Assembly: GCA_050259035.1 (NCBI GenBank)
Contig: JBLMZW010000067.1
Location: forward strand, 1-11,542
Direction: 5' to 3'
Source: JBLMZW01 sp050259035
GTDB lineage: Bacteria > Bacillota > Syntrophomonadia > Syntrophomonadales > DTU052
DNA: 11,542 nt
Every line of letters starts with the position of its first letter. The stretch's first letter is position 1. This document shows, in pieces, positions 1 through 5,990 of this stretch. The position numbers and the translations under genes are program-made. Under the pieces are notes generated by a model. That model did not search any database, was not told the origin of the DNA, and worked only from the letters and a program-made list of their open reading frames with translations.

Positions 1-61
1 CCTGGGGCTCATGTTAGCGGATATTTGTTACGAGAATGTTACCGTCCAAAATTTTTTCCAG

Positions 62-757
62 TTAATTTTTACCCCGTTTATTTAATACACTTAAATCCGG
101 CTTCTGCCATCTAAGTGAGTAACGCCAGAACAGATGACGCCGTAAAACGAATTCACTTCCCAATCCGCCCCGGTAAACCGAACAAAGCTCCTTAATCGTC
201 ATAAAATGGTCATGCTGAGCATGTTCCTCCCAGGCTTCTTTCTCCTCTGGCGGAAGTTCTAACCTGCCGGTTCGGATCAACCTGGCAAGAACATTACCAG
301 GAACAGAAACGGCCGACATCAAATAATCCGTAATACTTTCCTCTTTAAAAAGATCCAGAATTATTAACCATCCACCTGGTTTCAGCAACGTTTTAACCTT
401 TGGTAAAACATCGGGCAGCAGATGATGCATGGCGGCAATAGTGACAATAGTATCAAACGGTTTATCTTCCGGAGTCTCAAAAACATCCTCAATTCGATAC
501 TCTATATTTTTAAAACCCCTGCTCTTAGCCACAGCGGTTTCAATCATCACCGGCGATATGTCTATTCCCAGAACCTCAGTTGACCGGCCAGCCACTATAC
601 GAGTAAACTCCCCGGTTCCGCAGCCAATATCCAATACCCGGCCGCCAGGAGGAACCAGCCGCGCAAGATATTTATGAAAGACCATATTGTGGTCCCAAAC
701 ACCCGTCGATACCTCGGCGATACGGTCAAAATCTCTTTGAATCGTCGTGTTATGCAT
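62..757 (-). CDS. class I SAM-dependent methyltransferase
   Basis: Predicted cytoplasmic methyltransferase of 231 aa that transfers a methyl group from S-adenosylmethionine; the substrate cannot be told. The Rossmann-type SAM motif I is clear at residues 41-49 (VLDIGCGTG). The acidic end of strand 2 follows (GIDIS, Asp66), then a motif II/III region around FDTIVTIAAMHHLL (101-114) and LLKPGGWLIILDL (124-136). The MHH-L pattern is common in UbiE/Tam-like small-molecule methyltransferases. The C-terminal third is rich in Trp, Arg and His and has no family motif I recognise. The chosen ATG has TAGGAG eight bases upstream; an in-frame ATG 12 codons earlier (position 793) has no such site. It is the last gene of a leftward run, 63 bp after the VanW gene, and may also have its own promoter. 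Class is sure, specific function unknown. Confidence 0.9.
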   Translation of the reverse strand: MHNTTIQRDFDRIAEVSTGVWDHNMVFHKYLARLVPPGGRVLDIGCGTGEFTRIVAGRSTEVLGIDISPVMIETAVAKSRGFKNIEYRIEDVFETPEDKPFDTIVTIAAMHHLLPDVLPKVKTLLKPGGWLIILDLFKEESITDYLMSAVSVPGNVLARLIRTGRLELPPEEKEAWEEHAQHDHFMTIKELCSVYRGGLGSEFVLRRHLFWRYSLRWQKPDLSVLNKRGKN

Positions 758-791
758 CAGGGCAGCTCCTAAACATTTTAGCTCTGTAAAC

Positions 792-797
792 ATTATA
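792..797 (-). promoter_or_regulatory. possible -10 box for the methyltransferase gene
   Basis: A consensus TATAAT reads leftward here, 34 bp before the methyltransferase ATG and inside the 63-bp gap after the VanW stop codon. No convincing -35 hexamer lies 16-18 bp upstream (only T-rich TTTATT-like sequence). It could be a weak internal promoter or chance in AT-rich spacer. Confidence 0.3.
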
Positions 798-820
798 GCT
801 TGATAAATATGGAAAATAAA

Positions 821-1639
821 TCAGGCTTCAACTGTAATGACAGTCACCAGGCTTTCATCCAGCCTGTACTTAACCTCGCAGAAATTCGTAAAGAGAATAT
901 CTTCATATAGCTTTACGCCGTCCTGGAAAACTTCCCGCCAAATCTCATTGCTGCGATATGACTTTCCATTCTTTTTGATAAAACGGTGATTTCGCTCAAA
1001 AACTCGGTAGGTCGTGGTCAATGGGGCATCACAGAGGATATCTCCTTTGATATAAGTATCGTCAAAGGAGATTAGAATTTGAAATGTATGGCTGGTGGGA
1101 TTATAAAACTGCAGGTCGACATAATTGTAAAAAACCGTAGCACCGGTTCCGAATGGTATCACTCGGTCACTGTCCGGAAACGGATCAAAACTATGCCGGT
1201 GCCGTTCTATGACGGTAAGCGGCGTATGCAAAACCATCCAGTAAATCAGGTTAGATAACTGGCACAAACCGCCCCCGGTACCTGGTATAGCTTTTCCCTG
1301 TAAGAGGCACAATCCATCTAAATACCCTTTTGTTCTTGAAGTCTTGCCTACCAAACGCCAGAAAGAAAAGGTCTCTCCCGGTCTAATCAGAATGCCGTTC
1401 AATTTCTTAGCCGCAATTTTCAGATTGGTAATCTTATTAAGCTGCAATATGGGGTCGCTGTCACCCAATCGACGTACCAGCACTGACCTGTGATCAATAA
1501 AATGAAACTGAAGTTTATCTTTCGAAGTCTTGCGGCTGTATCGCTTAGAGTCCAACCGCCAAATAATGAGACGGAAAAGTCGTTTTTGCCAAACCCTTAT
1601 AAAGTATATGATTCTCATTCTTTGGCTCAGCGAAATCAT
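821..1639 (-). CDS. VanW family protein
   Basis: A 272-aa protein with the VanW domain (PF04294), named after an accessory gene of the VanB vancomycin-resistance cluster; its biochemical role is not established. The domain core is unmistakable: RPGETFSFWRLVG (86-98), GYLDGL (105-110), the glycine-rich GTGGGLCQLSN (120-130), LHTPLTVIERHRHSFDPFPD (137-156) and PFGTGATVFYNYVDLQFYN (162-180). No signal peptide or clear membrane segment is visible, though residues 1-30 are basic and hydrophobic. The ATG is preferred; an in-frame TTG four codons upstream (1651) lies almost on top of the AAGGGGA ribosome site, whereas the ATG sits about 12 bp from it. No vanH/A/X-like genes or two-component regulators are nearby, so resistance should not be inferred. 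It follows the 157-aa gene by 32 bp, probably co-transcribed. Confidence 0.9.
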   Translation of the reverse strand: MISLSQRMRIIYFIRVWQKRLFRLIIWRLDSKRYSRKTSKDKLQFHFIDHRSVLVRRLGDSDPILQLNKITNLKIAAKKLNGILIRPGETFSFWRLVGKTSRTKGYLDGLCLLQGKAIPGTGGGLCQLSNLIYWMVLHTPLTVIERHRHSFDPFPDSDRVIPFGTGATVFYNYVDLQFYNPTSHTFQILISFDDTYIKGDILCDAPLTTTYRVFERNHRFIKKNGKSYRSNEIWREVFQDGVKLYEDILFTNFCEVKYRLDESLVTVITVEA

Positions 1640-1671
1640 GTACCCAACCAATCCCCTTTATAAGCGACACA

Positions 1672-2145
1672 TTAAATGCCTAGATGTTTCAATTGGTAAT
1701 CAGAATTTAATATCCGTCTGCAAAAGAAGGCCAGCTTTTCGAGTTTTCTTACTGTTTCATCCCGATTAAATTCGACCTCCTCGTATCCCCCTTTAGTTCC
1801 GTTGTTATTAAAAACGTAATTACCTCGTAATGTGATTGTTTCTGGGCCTAACGCGACCAGACGGGCCAATAAGCTAAAAACCTCATAGGCCAACTGGGCT
1901 CCATCTTTTTTAATTACCGTTACTCCGTAATAATTTAGGCCGAGTCCTGGTTCCTTTTTACTGGGGTTATAGGTGGGAATCCATTTAATGAAGTCCCAGA
2001 AATAGTCGACCAGGTCACCGTGTATTCCAACGTAATCTTCACTTCCCAATCTAACGGCGTCCCTGAATTGCCCTACAAAACTAACCACATTAAACTCGCC
2101 ATCATCATTATCAGGAACTAATAAAAAGTCGTGTACAAGTCCCAC
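1672..2145 (-). CDS. uncharacterised conserved-looking 157-aa protein
   Basis: I do not recognise a named family. The protein is soluble, acidic to neutral, with no signal peptide or membrane segment. Its composition is that of a real folded protein: MGLVHDFLLVPDN at the start, then FVGQFRDAVRLGSEDYVGIH, a Trp/Tyr-rich stretch DYFWDFIKWIPTYNP (47-61), GLGLNYYGVTVI (68-79), and a helical C-terminal half with RDETVRKLEKLAFFCRR and the ending LKHLGI. The start is GTG: AAAGGGGA lies 7 bp upstream and no ATG is better placed. It is first in a leftward run with the VanW and methyltransferase genes. Upstream are a sigma-H-like promoter (about 108 bp away) and a consensus sigma-A-type promoter (about 340 bp away). 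Function unknown; the small single-domain form would also fit an immunity-type protein, which is a guess. Confidence 0.75.
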   Translation of the reverse strand: MGLVHDFLLVPDNDDGEFNVVSFVGQFRDAVRLGSEDYVGIHGDLVDYFWDFIKWIPTYNPSKKEPGLGLNYYGVTVIKKDGAQLAYEVFSLLARLVALGPETITLRGNYVFNNNGTKGGYEEVEFNRDETVRKLEKLAFFCRRILNSDYQLKHLGI

Positions 2146-2191
2146 CTTGAATTCCCCTTTACCTAATGAAATTCTCCCAGGAGCTTGATGG

Positions 2192-2235
2192 CAGGAACCG
2201 CTAAAATTCCTGGTTAACCAATATCCTCCGGTTCC
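2192..2235 (-). promoter_or_regulatory. leader segment with two mutually exclusive hairpins
   Basis: On the minus strand, between the sigma-H-like promoter and the GTG start at 2145, three segments compete. GGAACCG (2235-2229) can pair with CGGTTCC (2200-2194), a 7-bp perfect match. CAGGAA (2212-2207) can pair with TTCCTG (2197-2192), a 6-bp match with a 9-base loop. The two pairings share 2194-2197 and cannot form together. A GGTTAACC palindrome lies between. No T-tract follows, so this is not a standard terminator. A regulatory role is inference. Confidence 0.35.
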
Positions 2236-2252
2236 ACCATAAGCTAGTTTTG

Positions 2253-2282
2253 GTATTCCATATAATGTTGGATACTTCCTGC
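2253..2282 (-). promoter_or_regulatory. sigma-H-like promoter upstream of the 157-aa gene (copy A)
   Basis: Reading leftward, GCAGGAAGT (2282-2274), a 12-bp spacer and ATGGAATAC (2261-2253) closely follow the Bacillus sigma-H consensus RnAGGAwWW-N11/12-RnnGAATww, with one mismatch in each half. It sits in a 39-bp block (2254-2292) that matches 7666-7704 at 30 of 39 positions without gaps. Both copies lie upstream of the first gene of a minus-strand operon. The expected transcript would have a leader of about 100 bases. Confidence 0.55.
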
Positions 2283-2291
2283 GGGAAATTG

Positions 2292-2322
2292 CAACCGGCC
2301 CAGATTCCCTCCTGACCGGCTA
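2292..2322 (-). repeat. imperfect hairpin in the intergenic region
   Basis: On the minus strand TAGCCGG can pair with CCGGTTG (two wobble pairs), with CAG/CTG pairing inside after a small bulge. It lies between the distal sigma-A-type promoter and the sigma-H-like promoter, so it would be in the long transcript only. No T-tract follows. Confidence 0.25.
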
Positions 2323-2428
2323 ATAATTCGAGGTAAAACGACTTAAATTGTCGAAGTCCGAGCGATTAAAAGAAGGTGGTCGATATGTTAGACTGCAAGG
2401 TAATCAGAAGCTATTTGGGAAGGAAAGG

Positions 2429-2457
2429 TTGACAGGGCAGTTGTTTTCCTGTATTAA
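2429..2457 (+). promoter_or_regulatory. candidate sigma-A promoter for the esterase gene
   Basis: A perfect TTGACA (2429-2434), 17-bp spacer and TATTAA (2452-2457, 4 of 6 matches). Transcription would begin near 2465, leaving a leader of about 80 bases before the esterase ATG at 2546. It points straight at the minus-strand promoter at 2483-2511, so the two would interfere. Confidence 0.5.
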
Positions 2458-2482
2458 TTATATAGATGCTATGTAAATAATT

Positions 2483-2511
2483 ATTATAGCACTATTTTGT
2501 TTACTTGTCAA
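2483..2511 (-). promoter_or_regulatory. consensus sigma-A promoter reading leftward
   Basis: On the minus strand: TTGACA (2511-2506), exactly 17 bp, then TATAAT (2488-2483); both hexamers match the consensus perfectly. The first minus-strand gene is 338 bp away, with its start at 2145, so the transcript would have a leader of about 330 bases or be a separate small RNA. No coding region fills the gap. Confidence 0.6.
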
Positions 2512-2545
2512 TAAGAATTTAGAAATTAACTTAGGAGGAATTGTT

Positions 2546-3352
2546 ATGGCACTTATTGAATGCAGGTTTTTTTCAGAGGTTTTAGGCGAAGACACTTCCA
2601 TGTTTGTGATAATACCTACCATCACCTTTGAAGAAGTGATGCAGCGTAAACAAGCAAACTATAGGACCAATGCTAAGTATCAAACACTTTACCTATTGCA
2701 TGGGCTGTCCGACGACCATTCCAGCTGGCTGAGAAATACATCAATAGAGAGGTATGCGCAGGAAAAATGCCTTGCCGTAGTCATGCCTGCGGCGGGAAAG
2801 AGCTTCTATGCTGACATGGCGCACGGGAGCCGTTATTGGACGTTTATCAGCGAAGAAATACCTCGTGTAGCCAGATCATTATTCCCACTGTCCGAAAAAA
2901 GAGAGGACAATTTCGCCGCGGGTGTATCCATGGGTGGTTATGGCGCATTTAAGCTGGCGCTTCGAAAACCGGAAAGCTTCGCTGCAGCTGCAAGCCTTTC
3001 TGGGGCTGCAGATTTAAGCTACATGGTTTCAATGGCCAAACAACAACCACCAATGAAAAAAATGCTCGAAAACATCTTTGGGAACCTGGATGAAATTATA
3101 GGAAGTGACAACGATCTTATCCACCTATTGAAAAAGCTGAAGAATGAAAACGCCGATATACCGAAGCTTTATCAATGCTGCGGTACAGAAGATCCGGGGA
3201 ACCCTCTTATCGTAAATTTCAACGCTTTTGCTAAGGATTTAGGGATAGACCTGACGTTCGAGGATGGGCCAGGTGGGCATACATGGGCATATTGGGATTC
3301 AAGCATTCAGAGAGTCCTCGAATGGCTCCCACTTAAAAACACAACGGTTTAA
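2546..3352 (+). CDS. esterase family protein (esterase D / tributyrin esterase type)
   Basis: An alpha/beta-hydrolase of 268 aa in the PF00756 esterase family, expected to hydrolyse short-chain acyl esters or S-formylglutathione-like thioesters in the cytoplasm; no signal peptide is present. The opening ALIECRFFSEVLG and the oxyanion-region YLLHGLSDDHSSW (49-61) are typical of the bacterial tributyrin-esterase branch. The nucleophile elbow is GVSMG (126-130, Ser128), followed by GYGAFKLALRKPESF. The catalytic His is His245 in GPGGHTWAYWD, and Asp216 in CCGTEDP is the likely acid. The length is full for the family and all triad residues are present. AGGAGGA lies six bases before the ATG. It stands alone on the plus strand with its own candidate promoter, and its leftward neighbours diverge from it. 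The natural substrate cannot be told from sequence. Confidence 0.92.
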   Translation: MALIECRFFSEVLGEDTSMFVIIPTITFEEVMQRKQANYRTNAKYQTLYLLHGLSDDHSSWLRNTSIERYAQEKCLAVVMPAAGKSFYADMAHGSRYWTFISEEIPRVARSLFPLSEKREDNFAAGVSMGGYGAFKLALRKPESFAAAASLSGAADLSYMVSMAKQQPPMKKMLENIFGNLDEIIGSDNDLIHLLKKLKNENADIPKLYQCCGTEDPGNPLIVNFNAFAKDLGIDLTFEDGPGGHTWAYWDSSIQRVLEWLPLKNTTV

Positions 3353-3409
3353 GACATGCTAGCAGAGGTGGGGATGTAGAGCTAGAAAAGGCTTTCTTAT
3401 TGAGTAAAG

Positions 3410-3430
3410 TCCGCTCTTTATCACAGCGGA
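3410..3430. repeat. 6-bp inverted repeat in the convergent gap
   Basis: TCCGCT (3410-3415) and AGCGGA (3425-3430) form a perfect hairpin with a nine-base loop. It lies between the esterase stop and the end of the leftward seven-gene operon. It could weakly terminate either direction, but neither side has a T-tract. Confidence 0.3.
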
Positions 3431-3484
3431 TCGGGGATCATTGGCCATTATTCCTTTGCAGATGTCCACGGGAATTCTGGCGAT

Positions 3485-3748
3485 TTACTTATCATAATTT
3501 ATTAGCCACCCAAACAACTCCCGAAAATCAAGAAAGCATTCTTTGCATATCCAATAATGACCGTCATCTGTTGTATATCCTTCGGATTGTGAATTAGGAA
3601 TGTCCTGGCTTGTTAGCGTGGCCCAACAAAACTCACAATGGTCATGGTCCCAGTTTGGGTTTTCTGAAACCCATTTCTTAAATGTTAGTTTTACTCCGGT
3701 GAGATGCTCCTGTTGCCCTCGTAACCGCCAATCACTTTCGTCAACCAC
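3485..3748 (-). CDS. small four-cysteine protein, probably zinc-binding
   Basis: An 87-aa protein with two CxxC pairs: CEFC (38-41, within DHDHCEFCW) and CKEC (68-71, within YWICKECF). The pairs are 26 residues apart, the layout of a small treble-clef or ribbon zinc site. The ending CFLDFRELFGWLIN is helical and aromatic. I recall small Bacillota proteins with the same DHxHCxFCW...GYxTxDxxYWICxECFxDF plan, but I cannot give a family name or function. The start is GTG with AGAGGGGA ten bases upstream. It is the last gene of the leftward operon, 39 bp after the four-TM protein. Nothing suggests DNA binding beyond the metal site. Confidence 0.7.
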   Translation of the reverse strand: MVDESDWRLRGQQEHLTGVKLTFKKWVSENPNWDHDHCEFCWATLTSQDIPNSQSEGYTTDDGHYWICKECFLDFRELFGWLINYDK

Positions 3749-3787
3749 TTAGTACACTTCCCCTCTTATCCCATCAGCACGACCTGC

Positions 3788-4117
3788 TTAGAGCGCGAAT
3801 AATCCGGCTACATAGGAGACTACATTCATAACAATCGAAAGCCTGAGCATCTGTCGGCTACGGGCCGGGTAAACCCAGGTCAGTAAACGCCACTCTGCGA
3901 TGACCACTGCGACCTCGAGAATATATACAATTCCATTCTGAAAGACATCTATCCCCTGCCAATAGAGTAATATGGCGATGTAGTTAAGCAACGGGTTGGT
4001 AATCGTGTTTATTAAGGCCAGTACAACCAGGAATCGGCGGTCCCGGTAACCACATAACACAGCCGTCAGTGACTCTACCCCAATCGCTAACAACCATGCC
4101 TGGAGCAGATTATTCAT
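3788..4117 (-). CDS. small four-TM membrane protein
   Basis: A 109-aa very hydrophobic protein with four predicted membrane segments, about 5-21, 29-52, 62-82 and 92-108. Short basic loops (YRDRR at 24-28, YPARSR at 83-88) suggest the topology. Conserved-looking features are LINTITNPLLNY (35-46), with Asn and Pro inside a membrane helix, and buried acidic residues Glu15, Glu68 and Glu75. Such residues often matter for ion or substrate movement, but no family is recognised. The ATG lies inside the last codons of the upstream small gene (8-bp overlap) and has no good ribosome site of its own, so translation is probably coupled. The partner encoded upstream is likely the 69-aa signal-peptide protein. 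Confidence 0.75.
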   Translation of the reverse strand: MNNLLQAWLLAIGVESLTAVLCGYRDRRFLVVLALINTITNPLLNYIAILLYWQGIDVFQNGIVYILEVAVVIAEWRLLTWVYPARSRQMLRLSIVMNVVSYVAGLFAL

Positions 4118-4319
4118 CTTTTTGACGACGTTTAATGCATCTGATAATCACTATTGATATAGGAACAAATACTATGATGACGAAACCCGAGATAATTAGT
4201 ATATCCGAACGCAGCTCCTCTGCAGGGCTCATTGGGTTAGCCAGGGCGGTTCCGGGCCCTAGCATTAGCCAGGTCATCGCCCCTATAATGGCTATAAGTG
4301 ACTGTTTAACATGGTTCAT
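4110..4319 (-). CDS. small signal-peptide and single-TM protein
   Basis: A 69-aa protein with an N-terminal signal peptide (basic start MNHVKQ, hydrophobic core, ALA-NP at 25-29, cleavage likely after Ala27). A short extracytoplasmic stretch NPMSPAEELRSD follows, then one membrane helix (about 40-59) and a basic cytoplasmic tail RCIKRRQKDE. There is no lipobox cysteine at the cleavage site. The mature protein would be about 42 residues. The start is the ATG with GGAGGG six bases upstream; the in-frame ATG five codons earlier overlaps that ribosome site. It sits 18 bp after the transporter gene and overlaps the four-TM gene by 8 bp, so the three products are probably made together. Function unknown; an accessory subunit is a guess. 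Confidence 0.7.
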   Translation of the reverse strand: MNHVKQSLIAIIGAMTWLMLGPGTALANPMSPAEELRSDILIISGFVIIVFVPISIVIIRCIKRRQKDE

Positions 4320-4337
4320 TTTAATCCCTCCCATACT

Positions 4338-5411
4338 CTAGACTGGTTCGGTCTTGTTTCCCAGTCGGTATTCCTCTCGTTTAAAATATAATCTTAATCC
4401 GAAGAATAGCATTCCTGCTGAAACTAATACCACGACCGGAATTGTCCAATTTGCTCCATAAAAAAGGCCCTTAACCGGAGAAAATGCTACCAATGCGCCA
4501 GCAATAAGAGCCATCGCAGTCAGTCCAAAGGAGAAGCCCTTCCATTGTGGCAAGGTATTAGCCACAACGGCCAGTGTCACTGGCATGGTCAGATTAAAAG
4601 CAAAAATCCCTACCACACCAAGTATCTGAACATCCTTGCCCAGGGAAAGAAAAACCGCCGACAACAATAATCCGGACACTGCTACGAGATTCCACCCAAA
4701 TCGGTCGCCTAATATCCCCCCGAATGCTTTACCCAGGAATACAGCCAGTACATATACCAGAAGCAAATCGTTTTTCCAGGGATAGCTTAAACTCAGCCCA
4801 ACGAAACCCCTTATAGCCACCGACGCCAAAATCAGCAATAAGATTGGGAAAACCCCATGTATATCGGATTGGGGTACTGGCTTCTCAGCTATCGATGGGC
4901 TATCAATCTTCAATATAACCACGGCTATTACCAGCAAGCCAATAGCCAGACACCAAAGCCCCTGACCCGATGCTCCTATTAACCCGCCGCACAAAAGCCC
5001 GATATCGCCCGGTGCCACAAAGAGCCCGGGTACGGAAGCCTTACCAGGAATCAGGTTCAGGCTGACAACACCTCCACCTACGTGAAAAAGAGCATTTCCC
5101 ACCCCGGCCAGGCAAACCACCAAAACCGGATTAGACATGAACAGAAATCCCCCGGCCACCAGCAGGCAGCCTAAAGCGGCTATTCGTTGAGGAGCTTTCA
5201 GCCAGTCGACCAATATTCCGGTTAATGGCTGTATCGCAAAAGCCAAAAGGTTATAAACCACCACCACTATAGCAAGATAACTTACATCAAAATGCTTTGT
5301 GCCATACAAAGCGGCAATCTGAGCCGCACACGCACCGTCAATTAGAGCATGGGTTAAGCCGTATGTAAACACATTCCCGGCTAGCAGCTTTCGATTCTGC
5401 GGTAAAGCCAT
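4338..5411 (-). CDS. MFS-type transporter
   Basis: A 357-aa polytopic inner-membrane protein resembling the major facilitator superfamily, somewhat short of the usual 400 or so residues. Hydrophobic segments fill it in two blocks around a cytoplasmic linker (about 168-185, KIDSPSIAEKPVPQSD). The first helix region NVFTYGLTHALIDGACAAQ and the loop LVDWLKAPQR after helix 2, where MFS motif A normally lies, fit the superfamily. The second half carries a motif-A-like GKAFGGILGDRFGW. The substrate is unknown; drug or small-solute efflux would be the default guess. AGGGGAG lies ten bases before the ATG. It is preceded by the 159-aa gene with a 45-bp gap and followed after 18 bp by the two small membrane proteins. 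The triplet looks like one functional unit. Confidence 0.8.
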   Translation of the reverse strand: MALPQNRKLLAGNVFTYGLTHALIDGACAAQIAALYGTKHFDVSYLAIVVVVYNLLAFAIQPLTGILVDWLKAPQRIAALGCLLVAGGFLFMSNPVLVVCLAGVGNALFHVGGGVVSLNLIPGKASVPGLFVAPGDIGLLCGGLIGASGQGLWCLAIGLLVIAVVILKIDSPSIAEKPVPQSDIHGVFPILLLILASVAIRGFVGLSLSYPWKNDLLLVYVLAVFLGKAFGGILGDRFGWNLVAVSGLLLSAVFLSLGKDVQILGVVGIFAFNLTMPVTLAVVANTLPQWKGFSFGLTAMALIAGALVAFSPVKGLFYGANWTIPVVVLVSAGMLFFGLRLYFKREEYRLGNKTEPV

Positions 5412-5456
5412 TCTAAAGACGCTCCCCTCTGCTCGCTATATTCAAAGGCCATTACC

Positions 5457-5936
5457 TTAATTCGTAGGTGGATCTAGTTCCTTTGATGCTTCGATTAACT
5501 CATCCTCTTCGTCAAGGTAACATAGGGTACGTTCAACATCTTCCTTTTCTAAGCTCCTTACAATAACCATATGGGGAATAAATAATCCTGGGGGATCAAT
5601 ATCCGGTCGTCTCAAGGAAGAAAGAAGTCTTTCGGGCGTATAAAGGATTAACCATCTTCGGCTGCCGTCACTGAGAGTGAAACTCACCTCAACCCAATTA
5701 GGATCGGTGCCGTCGTCATTTTCGGAGACCGGATCATCAAATCGCCAATCGACTAACATTGGAACAGGCCTGCAATTAAAATCAAAACAGTAGGCTGGGA
5801 ACCATCTTGCTCTAGCGTTTTCCCCCTTAACCTTAACCTGGCTTTTTTCTAAATCCTCGGCAAGAATCTCATAAGTATTCCCCCGGATCAATGCATCAGC
5901 AAATCCGCTGGTTTTTCTACATATTGCTTTTCTCAC
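5457..5936 (-). CDS. uncharacterised 159-aa protein with SH3-like N-terminus
   Basis: A soluble acidic protein, no signal peptide or TM. Residues 10-52 (about GFADALIRGNTYEILAED to ARARWFPAYCFD) have the spacing and residues of a small SH3-like beta barrel: G-x-x-Y-x-I, alternating charged and hydrophobic strands, then RWFPAYCF. The middle holds DWRFDDPVSENDDGTDPNWVEV and SRRWLILYTPERLLSSLRR, and the C-terminus is strongly acidic (LDEEDELIEASKELD). I cannot name a family. The start is GTG with CGGAGGA five bases upstream, which decides it. It lies between the 352-aa unknown (54-bp gap) and the transporter (45-bp gap) in the leftward operon. The compact acidic form would suit a binding or immunity-type protein, but that is only suggestive. 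Confidence 0.7.
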   Translation of the reverse strand: MRKAICRKTSGFADALIRGNTYEILAEDLEKSQVKVKGENARARWFPAYCFDFNCRPVPMLVDWRFDDPVSENDDGTDPNWVEVSFTLSDGSRRWLILYTPERLLSSLRRPDIDPPGLFIPHMVIVRSLEKEDVERTLCYLDEEDELIEASKELDPPTN

Positions 5937-5990
5937 CCTGTTCCTCCGTTTCCAGCGAGTTGAGTGAACATCCTATATGGTGCTTCGAAA

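Larger units (their letters stand above)
2146..2545. other. 400-bp gene-free regulatory region
   Basis: No open reading frame here has both credible length and a ribosome site. From left to right it holds competing leader hairpins, a sigma-H-like promoter and a GC-rich hairpin, all reading left. Then come two sigma-A-type promoters facing each other (2429-2457 plus, 2483-2511 minus) and the esterase ribosome site AGGAGGA. The right half is strongly AT-rich. Confidence 0.6.

Noticed and set aside
1..61. Possible C-terminal end of a plus-strand gene running in from the left edge (LGLMLADICYENVTVQNF-like frame, stop near 84-86).
   Set aside because: Fewer than 30 codons and a second frame is open as well; nothing recognisable, so no call is made.
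821..1639. Vancomycin resistance locus, from the VanW protein.
   Set aside because: No VanH, VanA/B ligase, VanX/Y or VanRS genes are present, and VanW-domain proteins are widespread in Bacillota without resistance.
2229..2238. T-box riboswitch motif: minus-strand GGTGGAACCG resembles the GGTGGNACCG core.
   Set aside because: No stem I or specifier loop was found in the upstream leader, the downstream complement typical of T-box antiterminators is absent, and the gene downstream has no link to amino acid metabolism.
3359..3397. Terminator after the esterase (CTAGC/GCTAG and AGAAA/TTTCT pairings).
   Set aside because: Stems are only 5 bp, one with a 17-base loop and the other all AT-rich; no T-tract follows.
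3400..3597. Plus-strand 65-codon open frame after the esterase.
   Set aside because: No ribosome site; it overlaps the four-cysteine gene on the other strand, which has a clear CxxC pattern and fits an operon.
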